A stretch of DNA of 64,000 bases from Streptomyces ambofaciens ATCC 23877 (GCF_001267885.1 NZ_CP012382.1:6745001-6809000); one strand, 5' to 3'; shown: positions 25,402 through 34,353, numbered from the stretch's first letter. Translations and numbers: made by a program. Notes: a model not told the origin generated them from the sequence alone.

Positions 25402-25622
25402 CGACGAGCTCCGCGGACAGCTGGGCGGAGGCGAGAACTGACGACCAGGCCCGCGGACAGTAGAGCGGAGGCGAGAAATGACGACGAGGCCCGCGGTCAT
25501 GTAGAGCGGAGGCGAGAAATGACGACGAGGCCCGCGGACAGTAGAGCCGAACCAGGAACTGACGACGAGGCCCGCCCACAGGAGAGCGGAACCAGGACCT
25601 CACGACCAGGCCCGCCGTAGAA
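25385..25622 (+). repeat. Six imperfect 40-bp tandem repeats spanning a gene end and the next intergenic region
   Basis: Units start at 25385, 25425, 25465, 25506, 25546 and 25586 (40, 40, 41, 40, 40, ~37 bp). The first contains the last codons and stop of the glycosidase gene; the others repeat GCGGAGGCGAGAA(C/A)TGACGA then (C/G)AGGCCCGC with substitutions. In units 3 and 4 the change to AAATGACG creates an ATG six bases after GGAGG, giving short frames at 25478-25504 (8 codons) and 25519-25620 (33 residues). The array nearly fills the gap before the esterase gene. Confidence 0.88.
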
Positions 25623-25669
25623 GCCCGCACCACACCGCGACGACCAGCAACCCACCCCAGGGAGCCGCC

Positions 25670-26698
25670 GTGATCGCGCACGTGCCGACCGTCCCGACCC
25701 CGCTCGGAGCCAGGATCCTCCTGGTCCTGGCCGTACTGCTGGCCACCCTTGCGCCGGCCGCCCCGGCACTGGCCGCGGGGCCGCCGGGCACCGCCCGTCC
25801 CGGCGCCGAAGTCGTGGCCGTCACCCAGGTCGCGGAGCGACAGGTCGACCTGTCGGTACGGTCGACGGCCCTGGGCGGCCGGACGGTCGAGGTCCGACTC
25901 CTCACCCCCGACGGCTGGAACCCGCACGAGCGGCGCCGACAGCACTGGCCGACCCTGTGGCTCCTGCACGGCTGCTGCGGCGACTACACGTCGTGGACGA
26001 GCATGACGGACGTGGCGGAGACCGACAGCCTGCGGGACGTGCTGGTCGTCATGCCGGAGGCCGGCTGGAACGGCTGGTACAGCGACTGGTGGAACCACGG
26101 CAAGGGCGGCGACCCGGCCTGGGAGACCTTCCACACGGTCGAGCTGCGCCGCCTCCTGGAACGCGACTGGGGCGCCGGTGGCAACCGCGTCGTCGCCGGC
26201 CTGTCGATGGGAGGCCAGGGCGCCCTCCTCTACGCCGCCCGCCACCCGGGCATGTTCCGGGCCACAGCCGCCTACTCGGGCTCCGCGCACCCACTCCTCG
26301 ACGAGGAGTCGGTCGACCGCATCATGGGTTTCTTCGCCGGCCAGGGCGACGACCCGCTCCGCGTCTGGGGCGACCCGGTCGAGCAACGCCGCGTCTGGCG
26401 GGCCCACGACCCCTTCCACCTCGCCGAGCGCCTCAGGTCGATCCCGGTGTACCTGTCCTGCGGCGACGGGACGGCGGGTCCGCTCGACCCACCGGGGAGC
26501 TCGAACGCCCTGGAGGCCGACTTCCACCGGCAGAACCAGGCGCTGGCCGCAGAGCTGAAGCGCGTGGGGGCGAGGAAGGTGACCACCCACTTCTACGGCC
26601 CGGGCACCCACGCCTGGCCGTACTGGGAGCGCGAGCTGCACGCCTCGCTCCCCATGCTGCTCGGCGCCCTCGGGGTGGAGGGCTCTCGGGGCAGGTAG
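25670..26698 (+). CDS. Secreted alpha/beta-hydrolase esterase (esterase D / antigen 85-like)
   Basis: 342 aa from GTG 25670 with AGGGAG five bases upstream. Sec signal: IAHVPTVPTPLGARILLVLAVLLATLAPAAPALA. Esterase features: TLWLLHGCCGDYTSW (oxyanion region), VVMPEAGWNGWYSDWW, the nucleophile elbow VVAGLSMGGQGALLYAARHP (Ser in GLSMG), and the catalytic His in FYGPGTHAWPYWERELHASLP. This fold includes mycolyltransferases, S-formylglutathione hydrolase and feruloyl/acetyl esterases; export favours an extracellular ester substrate. A tandem repeat fills its upstream region and a strong terminator follows. Confidence 0.88.
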   Translation: MIAHVPTVPTPLGARILLVLAVLLATLAPAAPALAAGPPGTARPGAEVVAVTQVAERQVDLSVRSTALGGRTVEVRLLTPDGWNPHERRRQHWPTLWLLHGCCGDYTSWTSMTDVAETDSLRDVLVVMPEAGWNGWYSDWWNHGKGGDPAWETFHTVELRRLLERDWGAGGNRVVAGLSMGGQGALLYAARHPGMFRATAAYSGSAHPLLDEESVDRIMGFFAGQGDDPLRVWGDPVEQRRVWRAHDPFHLAERLRSIPVYLSCGDGTAGPLDPPGSSNALEADFHRQNQALAAELKRVGARKVTTHFYGPGTHAWPYWERELHASLPMLLGALGVEGSRGR

Positions 26699-26730
26699 CT
26701 TCCGAGCTCCGCCCGAGCGCTTTTGGCATG

Positions 26731-26765
26731 CCGCAACCCGGGGAGCGGTCGTCCCCGGGTTGCGG
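26731..26765. terminator. Bidirectional terminator between esterase and GH81 genes
   Basis: A perfect 14-bp stem (CCGCAACCCGGGGA and complement) with a 7-nt loop lies between converging stop codons. Confidence 0.85.
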
Positions 26766-26784
26766 CCTGCCCGCCTACCAGGGT

Positions 26785-29562
26785 TCAGCTGTAGGGGATC
26801 ACCAGCACGGACTTGTCCGTGCCCGTCTGGAGCCTGGCGGCGCCGTTGCCGATGGCGCTCCACACCTCGAGGCGTACGGTGCCACCGTCGAGGTCGGCCG
26901 GTGTGCCCGTGGACGCCTTCAGGCCGCGTGCCTGGGTGTACTCCTCCCATCCGGTGACCGGGTCGGTCGCGAAGTAGTGGTACGTCTCGGTCCGGTCGTA
27001 GCTGCCGTCGCCGGTGAAGTCGTAGCTGACGCGGGCCTGTTGACCCAGCCCGACCGCGGTACCCGCGTCCACCTGGAGCCGGAAGGCGGTCGAGGCGCCC
27101 GGGGTGAGCGTGCCGTTGACGTCACGCACCTCGTAGACGAGGGGCTGGTAGGGGGTGCCGTCGTGGTTGGCGCCGCCGCCGGAGGCGATCGTGTCGCTGC
27201 CGGCCGTGCCCCCGGTCGCCGTGGTCAGGACGCCGCCGCCGCGCAGCTGGAAGGTGTTGCCGGTGGGCGGCTCCGGATCGGGGTCGGGGTCCGTCGAACC
27301 CGACCCGGTGCCGGTCGCGGTGGAACGGGCCGGTACGGAGAGGGTCTTGCCGTCGGAGAAGGTCACCGTGCGGGCCGTCGCTCCGTGGTTGTGGGCCGCG
27401 TAGGTCCGGGTCGTTCCCTTGGTGAAGACCGCGGAGGTGGGGATGTCCCCGGTGACGGTGGCATCCGGGGCGCCGAGGGCGTCGAGGGTGTTGATCCAGT
27501 GATAGGTGTGCGCCTTGGACTCCCCCTGCTCCGGGGTGTAGCCCGCGTGCCCCGCGTCCCACTTCGCCTTGGCCGCGCCGGGGTCGGCGAAGGACTGGAA
27601 CTCCCAGAGGATGTCGCGCCATTCGACGGCCGGGCCGCCGTTCTCCCGCTCCATCTCGGCGATGTTGCGCCGGATCGCGGCCTTCGCTCCGCCGAGGTGG
27701 AGCGATCCGCCGGTCACGGGCAGGACGTTGATGCCGTGGATCTCCTCGGGGTTGGCGGTCCACCAGGTGGAGTAGGCGGCGCCGCTGCCCCACACCATGC
27801 CGGCCGTGTCGTGGCCGAAGGAGGACGGGAAGACCTGCTCGTCGGCGTCGAACCAGTACTGGGCGATCGACTCCGACTCGGTGGTCAGGAGGAAGGTGCC
27901 GAGGTCGCGCAGTGCGGTGTCACCGGTGGCGGAACCCCACAGGACCAGGGCCGCGCTGAGGTTGGTGGACTCCGAGGAGGACTCCTGGTTGTTGCCGGCC
28001 GCGAAGCCCTGGTGACCGGAGGCCCAGCTGTGGCCCGCGTAGACGTCGAAACCGCGCAGGAAGGGGTAGGCGGTGTCGGTGCGGCTGGGGTTGGCGGTGT
28101 CCCGCACCAGCGTCTCGACCATGCCGCCCCAGGCGGAGTCGGCGGCCCAGGCCTGGTCGTACTGGGCGACGATCGCCGCCGCGTAGACGTAGTAGCCGTA
28201 GTGGAAGTGGTGGTCGTTGAGTTCGGTGTCGCTGCCGTAGGAGGCGGGGTAGCCGGTGAGGGTCTTCCAGTCCTTGTCGTAGCTGAACTCGTTCGCGCCT
28301 CCCGCCGTGAACCAGTCCTGGAGTCTGCCCTTCAACAGGCCGAGCAGCCGGTCACGGACACCTGTCTCGCCGATCTGCTCGGCCACCGGCACGAGTTGGG
28401 CGAGGCGTCCGAGGGCCTTGCCGGTCCAGTAGGTGTCGGCGGCCCCGGAGAAGGGGTCGGCGGCGTTCACGACCTCGTTGAGGTATCCGCGCAACCGGGC
28501 GGCGTCCACGCCGTTCGACTTCGGCAGCGCGGGCAGCACCGCCGACGCCTTCTGGCTGGTGGTGAAGGAGGCCGACTCCCGGACCTTCATGGTGCCGCGC
28601 GGCGAGACGTACGTGTAGGAGGTGAGGGGGTCCGTGGTGTGCAGCCACTGGTGGCGGTAGAGAGCCTGGAGCGTGCCGCGCTCGGTGCCCTCCTTCGCCT
28701 CGGTGGTGAGGGTGTAGGTGGCCCTGGAGGCGCCCGCGGAGTAGCCCCAGGTCACCTTGGAGCCCGTGACGAAGCTGTAGGCGTACTTCTTGAACGTCGC
28801 CAGCGCGCCGGTGGAGGGCAGTACGGCCACGGAGAAGTAGTCCTTGGACCCCAGACCCGCGGTGACGGTGGACCCGGCGACGTTCCAGTCGCTGCCGGTC
28901 GGGGCGAAGAGGGCGTAGTGGTGCCCGGCGACGGTGATGCCGAGCACGTTGCCCTGGTCGGCGAAGACGGTGGGTGCGCCGGCGGTGGTGACCTGGGCGT
29001 TGCCGCCGGAGCCCTTGGCGTACACGAACGGGGAACCGTGCCCGATGGTGGTGCGCAGCGTGCGGGCACCGTCGGACCAGTAGGGCGTGACCGTCCAGTC
29101 GGACCAGTCGTCGGCCTTGGTGTCGGGGGAGTTGAGGCCGGTCAGTCCGATGGTGAGGTCGCGCTTGTGGGCGTACTCGTACTGACGGCCGTCACCGACG
29201 ATCGCGGGGGACGTCGGGTAGCCGACGTCGAGCCCGCCGGCCGTGGCCTGGTAGGTGAGGGGGTGCCCGTACATGGGGGTCGAGTACGGGTTGTCCCCGT
29301 AGCGCTGGAAGGCGAGGGAGGACCACCAGTCGTTGGTGGGCACGGGCCGGTTCCGGGCGGCCGCGGTCACCTTGGGCGTGACCGGTGCTCCCGTGTTGGT
29401 GGTGGGACCCGATGTGCCGGGTGGCCGGGTGTCGGAGTAACTGCCGGAGCCTACGGGGACGGTGGCGGCGGACGCCGGCGCGGCGGCCGGGCCGAGACCG
29501 ACGACGGCGAGGGCCGAGGCCAGCAGCAGAACGGTTGCCGGTCTGGTGCGTGGGGCTGGCAT
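26785..29562 (-). CDS. Secreted GH81 endo-beta-1,3-glucanase with C-terminal CBM56-like domain
   Basis: 925 aa, ATG 29562, ribosome site GAGGTGA four bases upstream. Sec signal ends near APASA. GH81 catalytic region (~residues 60-720): VPTNDWWSSLAFQRYGDNPYSTPMYGHPL, then FSYDKDWKTLTGYPASYGSDTELNDHHFHYGYYVYAAAIV, FLRGFDVYAGHSWASGHQGFAAGNNQESSSES; the Asp of DHHFHYG and Glu of NNQESSSE are the conserved catalytic-region acids. After a GSGSTDPDPDPEPPTG linker, the last ~160 residues (FQLRGGG to SVLVIPYS) match the CBM56 beta-1,3-glucan-binding type. It degrades beta-1,3-glucans such as fungal wall glucan or laminarin outside the cell. Expression is likely controlled by the palindrome in its promoter. 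Confidence 0.92.
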   Translation of the reverse strand: MPAPRTRPATVLLLASALAVVGLGPAAAPASAATVPVGSGSYSDTRPPGTSGPTTNTGAPVTPKVTAAARNRPVPTNDWWSSLAFQRYGDNPYSTPMYGHPLTYQATAGGLDVGYPTSPAIVGDGRQYEYAHKRDLTIGLTGLNSPDTKADDWSDWTVTPYWSDGARTLRTTIGHGSPFVYAKGSGGNAQVTTAGAPTVFADQGNVLGITVAGHHYALFAPTGSDWNVAGSTVTAGLGSKDYFSVAVLPSTGALATFKKYAYSFVTGSKVTWGYSAGASRATYTLTTEAKEGTERGTLQALYRHQWLHTTDPLTSYTYVSPRGTMKVRESASFTTSQKASAVLPALPKSNGVDAARLRGYLNEVVNAADPFSGAADTYWTGKALGRLAQLVPVAEQIGETGVRDRLLGLLKGRLQDWFTAGGANEFSYDKDWKTLTGYPASYGSDTELNDHHFHYGYYVYAAAIVAQYDQAWAADSAWGGMVETLVRDTANPSRTDTAYPFLRGFDVYAGHSWASGHQGFAAGNNQESSSESTNLSAALVLWGSATGDTALRDLGTFLLTTESESIAQYWFDADEQVFPSSFGHDTAGMVWGSGAAYSTWWTANPEEIHGINVLPVTGGSLHLGGAKAAIRRNIAEMERENGGPAVEWRDILWEFQSFADPGAAKAKWDAGHAGYTPEQGESKAHTYHWINTLDALGAPDATVTGDIPTSAVFTKGTTRTYAAHNHGATARTVTFSDGKTLSVPARSTATGTGSGSTDPDPDPEPPTGNTFQLRGGGVLTTATGGTAGSDTIASGGGANHDGTPYQPLVYEVRDVNGTLTPGASTAFRLQVDAGTAVGLGQQARVSYDFTGDGSYDRTETYHYFATDPVTGWEEYTQARGLKASTGTPADLDGGTVRLEVWSAIGNGAARLQTGTDKSVLVIPYS

Positions 29563-29592
29563 GTGTCACCTCAAGTCGTGACAGGGGGAGTT

Positions 29593-29646
29593 TCTGAGAG
29601 CGCTCTCAGATGGGCGGAACGTAAAGCCCGTGCAATGCACTGTCAA
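29593..29646 (-). promoter_or_regulatory. GH81 promoter with 18-bp perfect palindromic operator
   Basis: Minus strand: -35 TTGACA (29641-29646), 17-bp spacer, -10 TACGTT (29618-29623), then TCTGAGAGCGCTCTCAGA (29593-29610), a perfect palindrome containing the same GAGAGCGCTCTC core as at the GH55 gene. The 12-bp core starts 10 bp after the -10, as at GH55 (9 bp). LacI-family repressors of Streptomyces and Thermobifida sugar genes bind palindromes with this GAGCGCTC centre. Confidence 0.75.
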
Positions 29647-29649
29647 TAG

Positions 29650-29962
29650 TCTGAACACAACGCCCCCTTGCCGTGTCTCACTGCCGTCAGGTCTTCGAGC
29701 CGCGGCCGGGGAGGGGGCGCACGACGGGGCACGGGCCGCCGGCCGGTCCGTGATGCGAAGACTGTTGAGGTGCGCTGAACGTTCGACGACGGGAGCGACG
29801 GCCCCTACGCCTGGCTGATGGCATCGACGGCGAGCGCGGTGGACGGTCGCAAGAGGGGAGAGTCGCCCAGCTGGTGAATCCGATGTGCCGCGCGCGTCAG
29901 ACGATCGACGTCCGCGGTCGTGAAGACGGACCGCAATCCGCATCGCCCGGGGAGCTACAAGA
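29650..29962. other. Intergenic region with no gene seen
   Basis: About 310 bp between the GH81 promoter and the stop of the anti-sigma-type ATPase. I see no convincing ORF, RNA gene, terminator or repeat in it. Confidence 0.5.
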
Positions 29963-30409
29963 TCAGGTCAGGCCGGGTGCGGTGCACTCCGCCCAGACCG
30001 TCTTGCCGGGGCCGCCCGAGGAACGGGGCCCGCATCCCCAGCGGTCGGCCAGAGCCTCGACGAGAAGCAACCCCCGGCCGCCGTCGCCGTCCTCCGGTAC
30101 GCCGGCGGAAAGGCGGGGGAGACGTTCCCCGCGTGTGTCGCTCACCTCGATCCGTACGGTGCCGGCCACCGGGTCGGCGGTCAGGAGCAGGTGGAAGTCA
30201 CGTCCGGCGACATGCCCGTGCCGTACGGCGTTGGCGCACAGCTCCGACGCGACGAGCGTGACGACGTCGTGCGCGTCACTGCCGTACGGGACGCCCCACG
30301 CATCGAGCCGGTGCCCGCACAGCCGCCGGGCCAGACGGGCCCCGCGCGGGGTGGAGCTGAAACACATCGTGAACTCGTGCACCGTGTGGGGTGATCGCTT
30401 TGTGGTCAT
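29963..30409 (-). CDS. HATPase_c anti-sigma-factor/regulatory ATP-binding protein
   Basis: 148 aa, ATG 30409. GHKL ATPase motifs of the RsbW/SpoIIAB type: TLVASELCANAVRHGH (N box), VRIEVSDTRGE (G1, DxxG-like variant) and GGRGLLLVEALADRWGC (G2), ending in KTVWAE. Streptomyces encodes many such small kinases, often beside HTH-DUF397 (WhiJ-type) genes; one such pair lies 4 kb away here. It probably phosphorylates or sequesters a partner regulatory protein. It is divergent from the STAND NTPase gene, with a conserved 44-bp element just upstream of its start. Confidence 0.9.
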   Translation of the reverse strand: MTTKRSPHTVHEFTMCFSSTPRGARLARRLCGHRLDAWGVPYGSDAHDVVTLVASELCANAVRHGHVAGRDFHLLLTADPVAGTVRIEVSDTRGERLPRLSAGVPEDGDGGRGLLLVEALADRWGCGPRSSGGPGKTVWAECTAPGLT

Positions 30410-30410
30410 G

Positions 30411-30454
30411 CACTCACGGTGGCGGCCCGTGGCCCAGCGTGACCAGTGGTGACG
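30411..30454 (+). promoter_or_regulatory. Copy 1 of a conserved 44-bp upstream element
   Basis: This block matches 34281-34324 at about 33 of 44 positions without gaps, including ACTC, CGGT, GTGGCC and AGCGTGA. It starts two bases upstream of the HATPase start and points toward the NTPase gene. A regulator binding site is inferred. Confidence 0.5.
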
Positions 30455-30648
30455 CGCTGACGTCTACCCTCCGTACGGGGCGGGTGCGGGCGCTGTACGA
30501 GGCGGTACTGGGTCGTGGTTCCGAGGTGGTACCGCCCAGCACTCCACCATGAGCGCGTTCCGGAACTGTCTGTCTGCTCCCAAGGCGACTTGACGCTTAT
30601 TCAGGTCGGCTGCTCTTCTGGCACCGTTGTCGACAAAGGGGGGCGCTG

Positions 30649-33300
30649 GTGAGCCAGTCGGATCTGAGGGCGTTGTTCCGCTCGAACGATCGTGAAGTCA
30701 AGGCGGTCGACTACTTCGCCGACAGGCGTGACGAGTGGGACTCGGTGGCGCGGAGCCTTGCCCACCTCGTCCCGGAAGTGCGCGCCGATGGCTTCGATGT
30801 GCAGGACCTTGAGACGCCCCGCCGCAATGTGCTGACGTTCTACGGTGTCGGCGGCATCGGCAAGTCGACGTTGTCCCGGTGCGTGGCGCAGCATCTCACC
30901 GGGGACCTGCCGGTCCAGGGACACTGGCCGCCGCTCGACGAGAGCCTCGGCCCCGTCGTGCCGGTGCGGGTGGACCTGTCGCGCGACTCGGGCGTCGATC
31001 TCGAGTCCCTGATCCTGGCCGTCCGACTGGCCGCGGCCGAGATCGGGCAGCCGATGCCGACGTTCGACCTGGCTCTCCAGCGGTACTGGGAACACAACCA
31101 TCCCGGTGAACCGCTCGAGGAGTACGTCCGTCGCCGCACCCGACTGAGCTCTCTTCCGGGAGCGCGGAACCTGTCGGCACAGATGCAGTCGGCGCTGGCG
31201 GACGTGGCGCAGGCGGTGGCGCTTCCCGGCACGGTGGGTCAGGTGGTCGGCCACGGGCTGAGGACGGTCGTCCGGGCGCTGAGAGAACGACAGCACAGGA
31301 TCCGGGCGCTCGCGGAGTGCAGTCGCTTCGCGGACCTGCTGGAGGCCACTCCCGACCAGGACGCACTCAGCTACTATCCGCACCTCCTCGCGTGGGACCT
31401 GGCGTGCCTGCCCGCCAAGCACCGGGCAACCCTGGTGGTGCTGCTGGACACGTTCGAGGACGTGGGAGACCGGGTGCACCGGGATCTGGAGCGCCTTGTC
31501 CAGCGGTTGGTGTGGTTGATGCCCAACGCCCTGTTCATCGTCACGGGCCGCAATCGCCTCCAGTGGGACGATCCGCTGCTGGAGGGCCAACTCGACTGGG
31601 CAGGGCCCGAGTGCTGGCCCCAGCTCGTCGGCGGTGCGACGCGTGAACCCCGACAGCACACCGTCGGATACTTGTCCGCGGGAGACTGCGAAACCTATCT
31701 GTCCCAGCGCCTGACACGTGACGGCCGTCCGATGATGGACGACGCGACCCGCCGACTGATCACGGCGAACTCGCACGGACTGCCGCTCTACCTCGACCTC
31801 GCGGCGATGCGCTTCCTTGATCTGTACCGCCGCTCGGGGAACGCTCCCTCCGTGCACGACTTCAACCTCGACTTCCCCGCCCTGGTCGCCCGGACCTTCC
31901 GTGACCTGCCTCCGGACGTCCGACGAGTCGTGCGGTCCGTCAGCCTCCTGGACACCTTCTCCGTGCCGCTCGCCTCGGCGGCCGCAGGCTTTGACCACGA
32001 CGCTCCGGCCCAGAGCCTGGTGGACAGGCCGTTCGTCGATCACGACCCCGGTGCGCCATGGCCCTACCGCCTGCACGCCCTGGTCCGGGACACGGTCCGC
32101 GAGGCGGACTCGACCAGCGACGACCGGTGGACCTCCGCCGACTGGCAGCGCGCTGCGCGACGCGCCTTCGTGGCCCTCGGACAGGAGGACAAGTCCCACC
32201 GCGGGCGCCTGGTGTCCGCACTCCGCCAAGGCCTCACCCTGGCCCATCAGTTCGATCTCCCGCTCGGTTGGCTCGAGGACGCAGCCTTCCAGTACGTCGA
32301 CGACTTCGTCTGGGAGCCCGTCGAGCCGCCGGCGGCTGTCCTGTCAGGGGCGTCCCCCACTCCGGCCCAAGCACTCGCCACGACCCTCTCGGCCATCGCC
32401 CAGCGCCAGCGCCGGCACCGGGGCAGCACGGCACAGCAACTCCGCGACGTCCTGCGGGCCGGAGTCCTGCCGCCGAGTCTGGACGAGCTGCCGCGCTACT
32501 TCCTGGCCGAGTGCGACCGGGACCTGGGCCACTTTCAGGAGTCGCTGAACGGCATGCAGCGCGTCGCGGAACGGGGAGGCCGCCTCGCCGCGACTGCCCG
32601 CCGGGGGCTGATCCACCTGGCCCGCCGCATCGGTGACTTCCCGCAGGCCAGGGAGGCGGCACTGCACCTGGGCACGGAAGGCCGCCAGGACCGCGTACTC
32701 GGTGACCTCTGGTGGCCTCAGGGATCCATCGCCTTGGCCTGCTCCGCCTATGCGGCCGGCCGCGATCAGGCACTGGCCACCGGGCAGGTCGGCGAAGCCG
32801 CCCTGTCGCAGGCCTGTCTCGCCTTCGCCGCGGCCTTCCAGGACCGCCCGCGCGCGGCTGAGCAGATCGCGCGGGCCGAGGACCTGCTCGCGGGCGTGTC
32901 GATCCGATGGGCCGAAACGCAGACCCTCATCGCAGCCTTGGTGAGGGACGCGGGCATCGCGCCGGACCTGCCGGAGCGCGCCGAGGCCGTGGCGGTGGAG
33001 GCCGTGGAGGCGGGACTGACCTCGTCGGTCGCCTATATTCGCTTCGCCGAATGCCTGCATGCACTCGTGAACGGCGCCCCTGAAGCGCTCGCCCGGGCCC
33101 GGGAGCGCCTGATGGAGGACTGCGTCAACGGCGTCGAGTTCGCCTACCTCGCCGAACTGACCTATCTGATGGCCGACGAGGAACCACCTTCCGACCTTCC
33201 GCGCGCAGAGTGGCTGGACAGTGTCCCTCAGGTGCGGGCACGCTGGGTCGGCCTCGTCGAGGACCGCCGACACGAGTCGGCAGCACAGCAAGGAGCCTGA
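30649..33300 (+). CDS. Large STAND-like P-loop NTPase with helical C-terminal region
   Basis: 883 aa from GTG 30649 (AAAGGGGGG six bases upstream). An N-terminal ~60-residue segment (LRALFRSNDREVKAVDYFADRRDEWDSV) precedes the NTPase. Walker A is FYGVGGIGKSTL (residues 64-75). Walker B is LVVLLDTFEDVGD near residue 265, then a sensor-like ALFIVTGRNRLQW. A GLPLYLDLA motif near residue 382 matches the GxP of STAND/NB-ARC ATPases. A winged-helix-like region and TPR-like helices (residues ~540-860) follow. There is no obvious effector domain. STAND proteins oligomerise on sensing a ligand. The next gene, a phosphotransferase, starts 5 bp after its stop, so they probably act together. Confidence 0.8.
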   Translation: MSQSDLRALFRSNDREVKAVDYFADRRDEWDSVARSLAHLVPEVRADGFDVQDLETPRRNVLTFYGVGGIGKSTLSRCVAQHLTGDLPVQGHWPPLDESLGPVVPVRVDLSRDSGVDLESLILAVRLAAAEIGQPMPTFDLALQRYWEHNHPGEPLEEYVRRRTRLSSLPGARNLSAQMQSALADVAQAVALPGTVGQVVGHGLRTVVRALRERQHRIRALAECSRFADLLEATPDQDALSYYPHLLAWDLACLPAKHRATLVVLLDTFEDVGDRVHRDLERLVQRLVWLMPNALFIVTGRNRLQWDDPLLEGQLDWAGPECWPQLVGGATREPRQHTVGYLSAGDCETYLSQRLTRDGRPMMDDATRRLITANSHGLPLYLDLAAMRFLDLYRRSGNAPSVHDFNLDFPALVARTFRDLPPDVRRVVRSVSLLDTFSVPLASAAAGFDHDAPAQSLVDRPFVDHDPGAPWPYRLHALVRDTVREADSTSDDRWTSADWQRAARRAFVALGQEDKSHRGRLVSALRQGLTLAHQFDLPLGWLEDAAFQYVDDFVWEPVEPPAAVLSGASPTPAQALATTLSAIAQRQRRHRGSTAQQLRDVLRAGVLPPSLDELPRYFLAECDRDLGHFQESLNGMQRVAERGGRLAATARRGLIHLARRIGDFPQAREAALHLGTEGRQDRVLGDLWWPQGSIALACSAYAAGRDQALATGQVGEAALSQACLAFAAAFQDRPRAAEQIARAEDLLAGVSIRWAETQTLIAALVRDAGIAPDLPERAEAVAVEAVEAGLTSSVAYIRFAECLHALVNGAPEALARARERLMEDCVNGVEFAYLAELTYLMADEEPPSDLPRAEWLDSVPQVRARWVGLVEDRRHESAAQQGA

Positions 33301-33305
33301 ACCAG

Positions 33306-34232
33306 GTGGCGCACTACACCACAGCGGACCAGATCGACCTCTCCAGCGTTGCCGACGGGTACGGACTGACGGGCGTGTCCCTCACCGTGCTCTCGGGCGG
33401 CGCCGCGAACTCCAGCTTCCGCCTCGCCTGCGACCAGGGCGAGTACGTGCTGACCTCCCTCGACAACCACGACGAGGACACCGCGAACACCCTCGCCCGC
33501 CACACCCGAGCCCTCCACCGGCTCGGCCTGCCGACCAGCGAGATCGTCCCCGCTACGGATGGATCACTCATCGTCCCAAGCGACGACCGCCTCCTCGTCC
33601 TGAAGAGGTGGATCGCCGGTACGGTCGAGCAGCCCCTGCCCCTCGCCCTCCTTCCCGAGGCCGGCAGCCTCCTCGCCCGCCTTCACGAGCTTCCGTCCGA
33701 CGCCGAAGGCCTGAACGACGTCCCCATCGGCTCCCGCCGTCTCTCCGCCGAGCACCTCGCGTCGGTCCCCGGCTTCGCGGACCACGAGTTCGCCCGGTGG
33801 CTGACGTCCCGGCTCGACCGAGTTCGTGGCGCCGAGGCCGACAGCCACCGAGCGCCCTGCCTGATCCACGGAGACCTCTTCGACGACAACGTCATCGTCC
33901 GTGACGACGGCGGCCTGTCCGTCCTGGACTGGGAGACGGTCTCCCTCGACGATCCCCTGCTCGACCTCGGCATGGCAGCCGTCGGTCTCGCCCAGGACGA
34001 GGCCGGCCTTCTGGACACCGAGCGTCTCCACGCCCTGCTCGAGGGATACGAGAAAATTCGCCCCCTCACCACGGTGGACCGCTCGATCCTCCCCCTCGAG
34101 ATCGAGCACGCGGCGCTGATCATCGCCTTCCACCGCTATCACCGCCACAACGTCCGGTTCCCGAACCCGGAGAGGGCCACGTATCACCGGGCAATGGTCC
34201 GCTTCACGGAGTCGGTCGCCGCTCGGGTTTGA
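33306..34232 (+). CDS. Aminoglycoside phosphotransferase (APH)-fold kinase paired with the NTPase
   Basis: 308 aa from GTG 33306, with AAGGAG ten bases upstream inside the NTPase gene's last codons. The kinase-like fold is clear: GGAANSSFRLACDQGEYVLTSL (N-lobe), LLVLKRWIAG, the Brenner motif CLIHGDLFDDNVIV (catalytic Asp and Asn) and LSVLDWETVSLDDPLLDLG (metal Asp). The family includes aminoglycoside kinases, homoserine kinase II and choline kinase; the substrate cannot be told from sequence. Five-base spacing to the NTPase gene implies an operon. It could be the effector of the NTPase or a small-molecule kinase. Confidence 0.85.
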   Translation: MAHYTTADQIDLSSVADGYGLTGVSLTVLSGGAANSSFRLACDQGEYVLTSLDNHDEDTANTLARHTRALHRLGLPTSEIVPATDGSLIVPSDDRLLVLKRWIAGTVEQPLPLALLPEAGSLLARLHELPSDAEGLNDVPIGSRRLSAEHLASVPGFADHEFARWLTSRLDRVRGAEADSHRAPCLIHGDLFDDNVIVRDDGGLSVLDWETVSLDDPLLDLGMAAVGLAQDEAGLLDTERLHALLEGYEKIRPLTTVDRSILPLEIEHAALIIAFHRYHRHNVRFPNPERATYHRAMVRFTESVAARV

Positions 34233-34280
34233 GGCTGCTCCTACCCCCTCACCGCGAAGGGTGACCGGCTCGCGAACCGC

Positions 34281-34324
34281 TACTCCCGGTTGCGGGCTGT
34301 GGCCTAGCGTGATCTCAGGTGAGG
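34281..34324 (+). promoter_or_regulatory. Copy 2 of the conserved 44-bp upstream element
   Basis: Same block as at 30411-30454, lying about 30-70 bp upstream of the HTH gene start and in the same orientation as that gene. It contains TAGCGT at 34305-34310, which could act as a -10, though no -35 at proper spacing is seen. Confidence 0.5.
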
Positions 34325-34353
34325 TGCGCTGGAAGAGGGGAGTGGGCAGGGCA

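Noticed and set aside
25385..25622. CRISPR-like array
   Set aside because: Units are contiguous 40-bp tandem repeats without unique spacers, and no cas genes are present.
25957..29649. A 1230-codon plus-strand frame opposite GH81
   Set aside because: Shadow of the esterase and GH81 genes; no motif and improbable composition.
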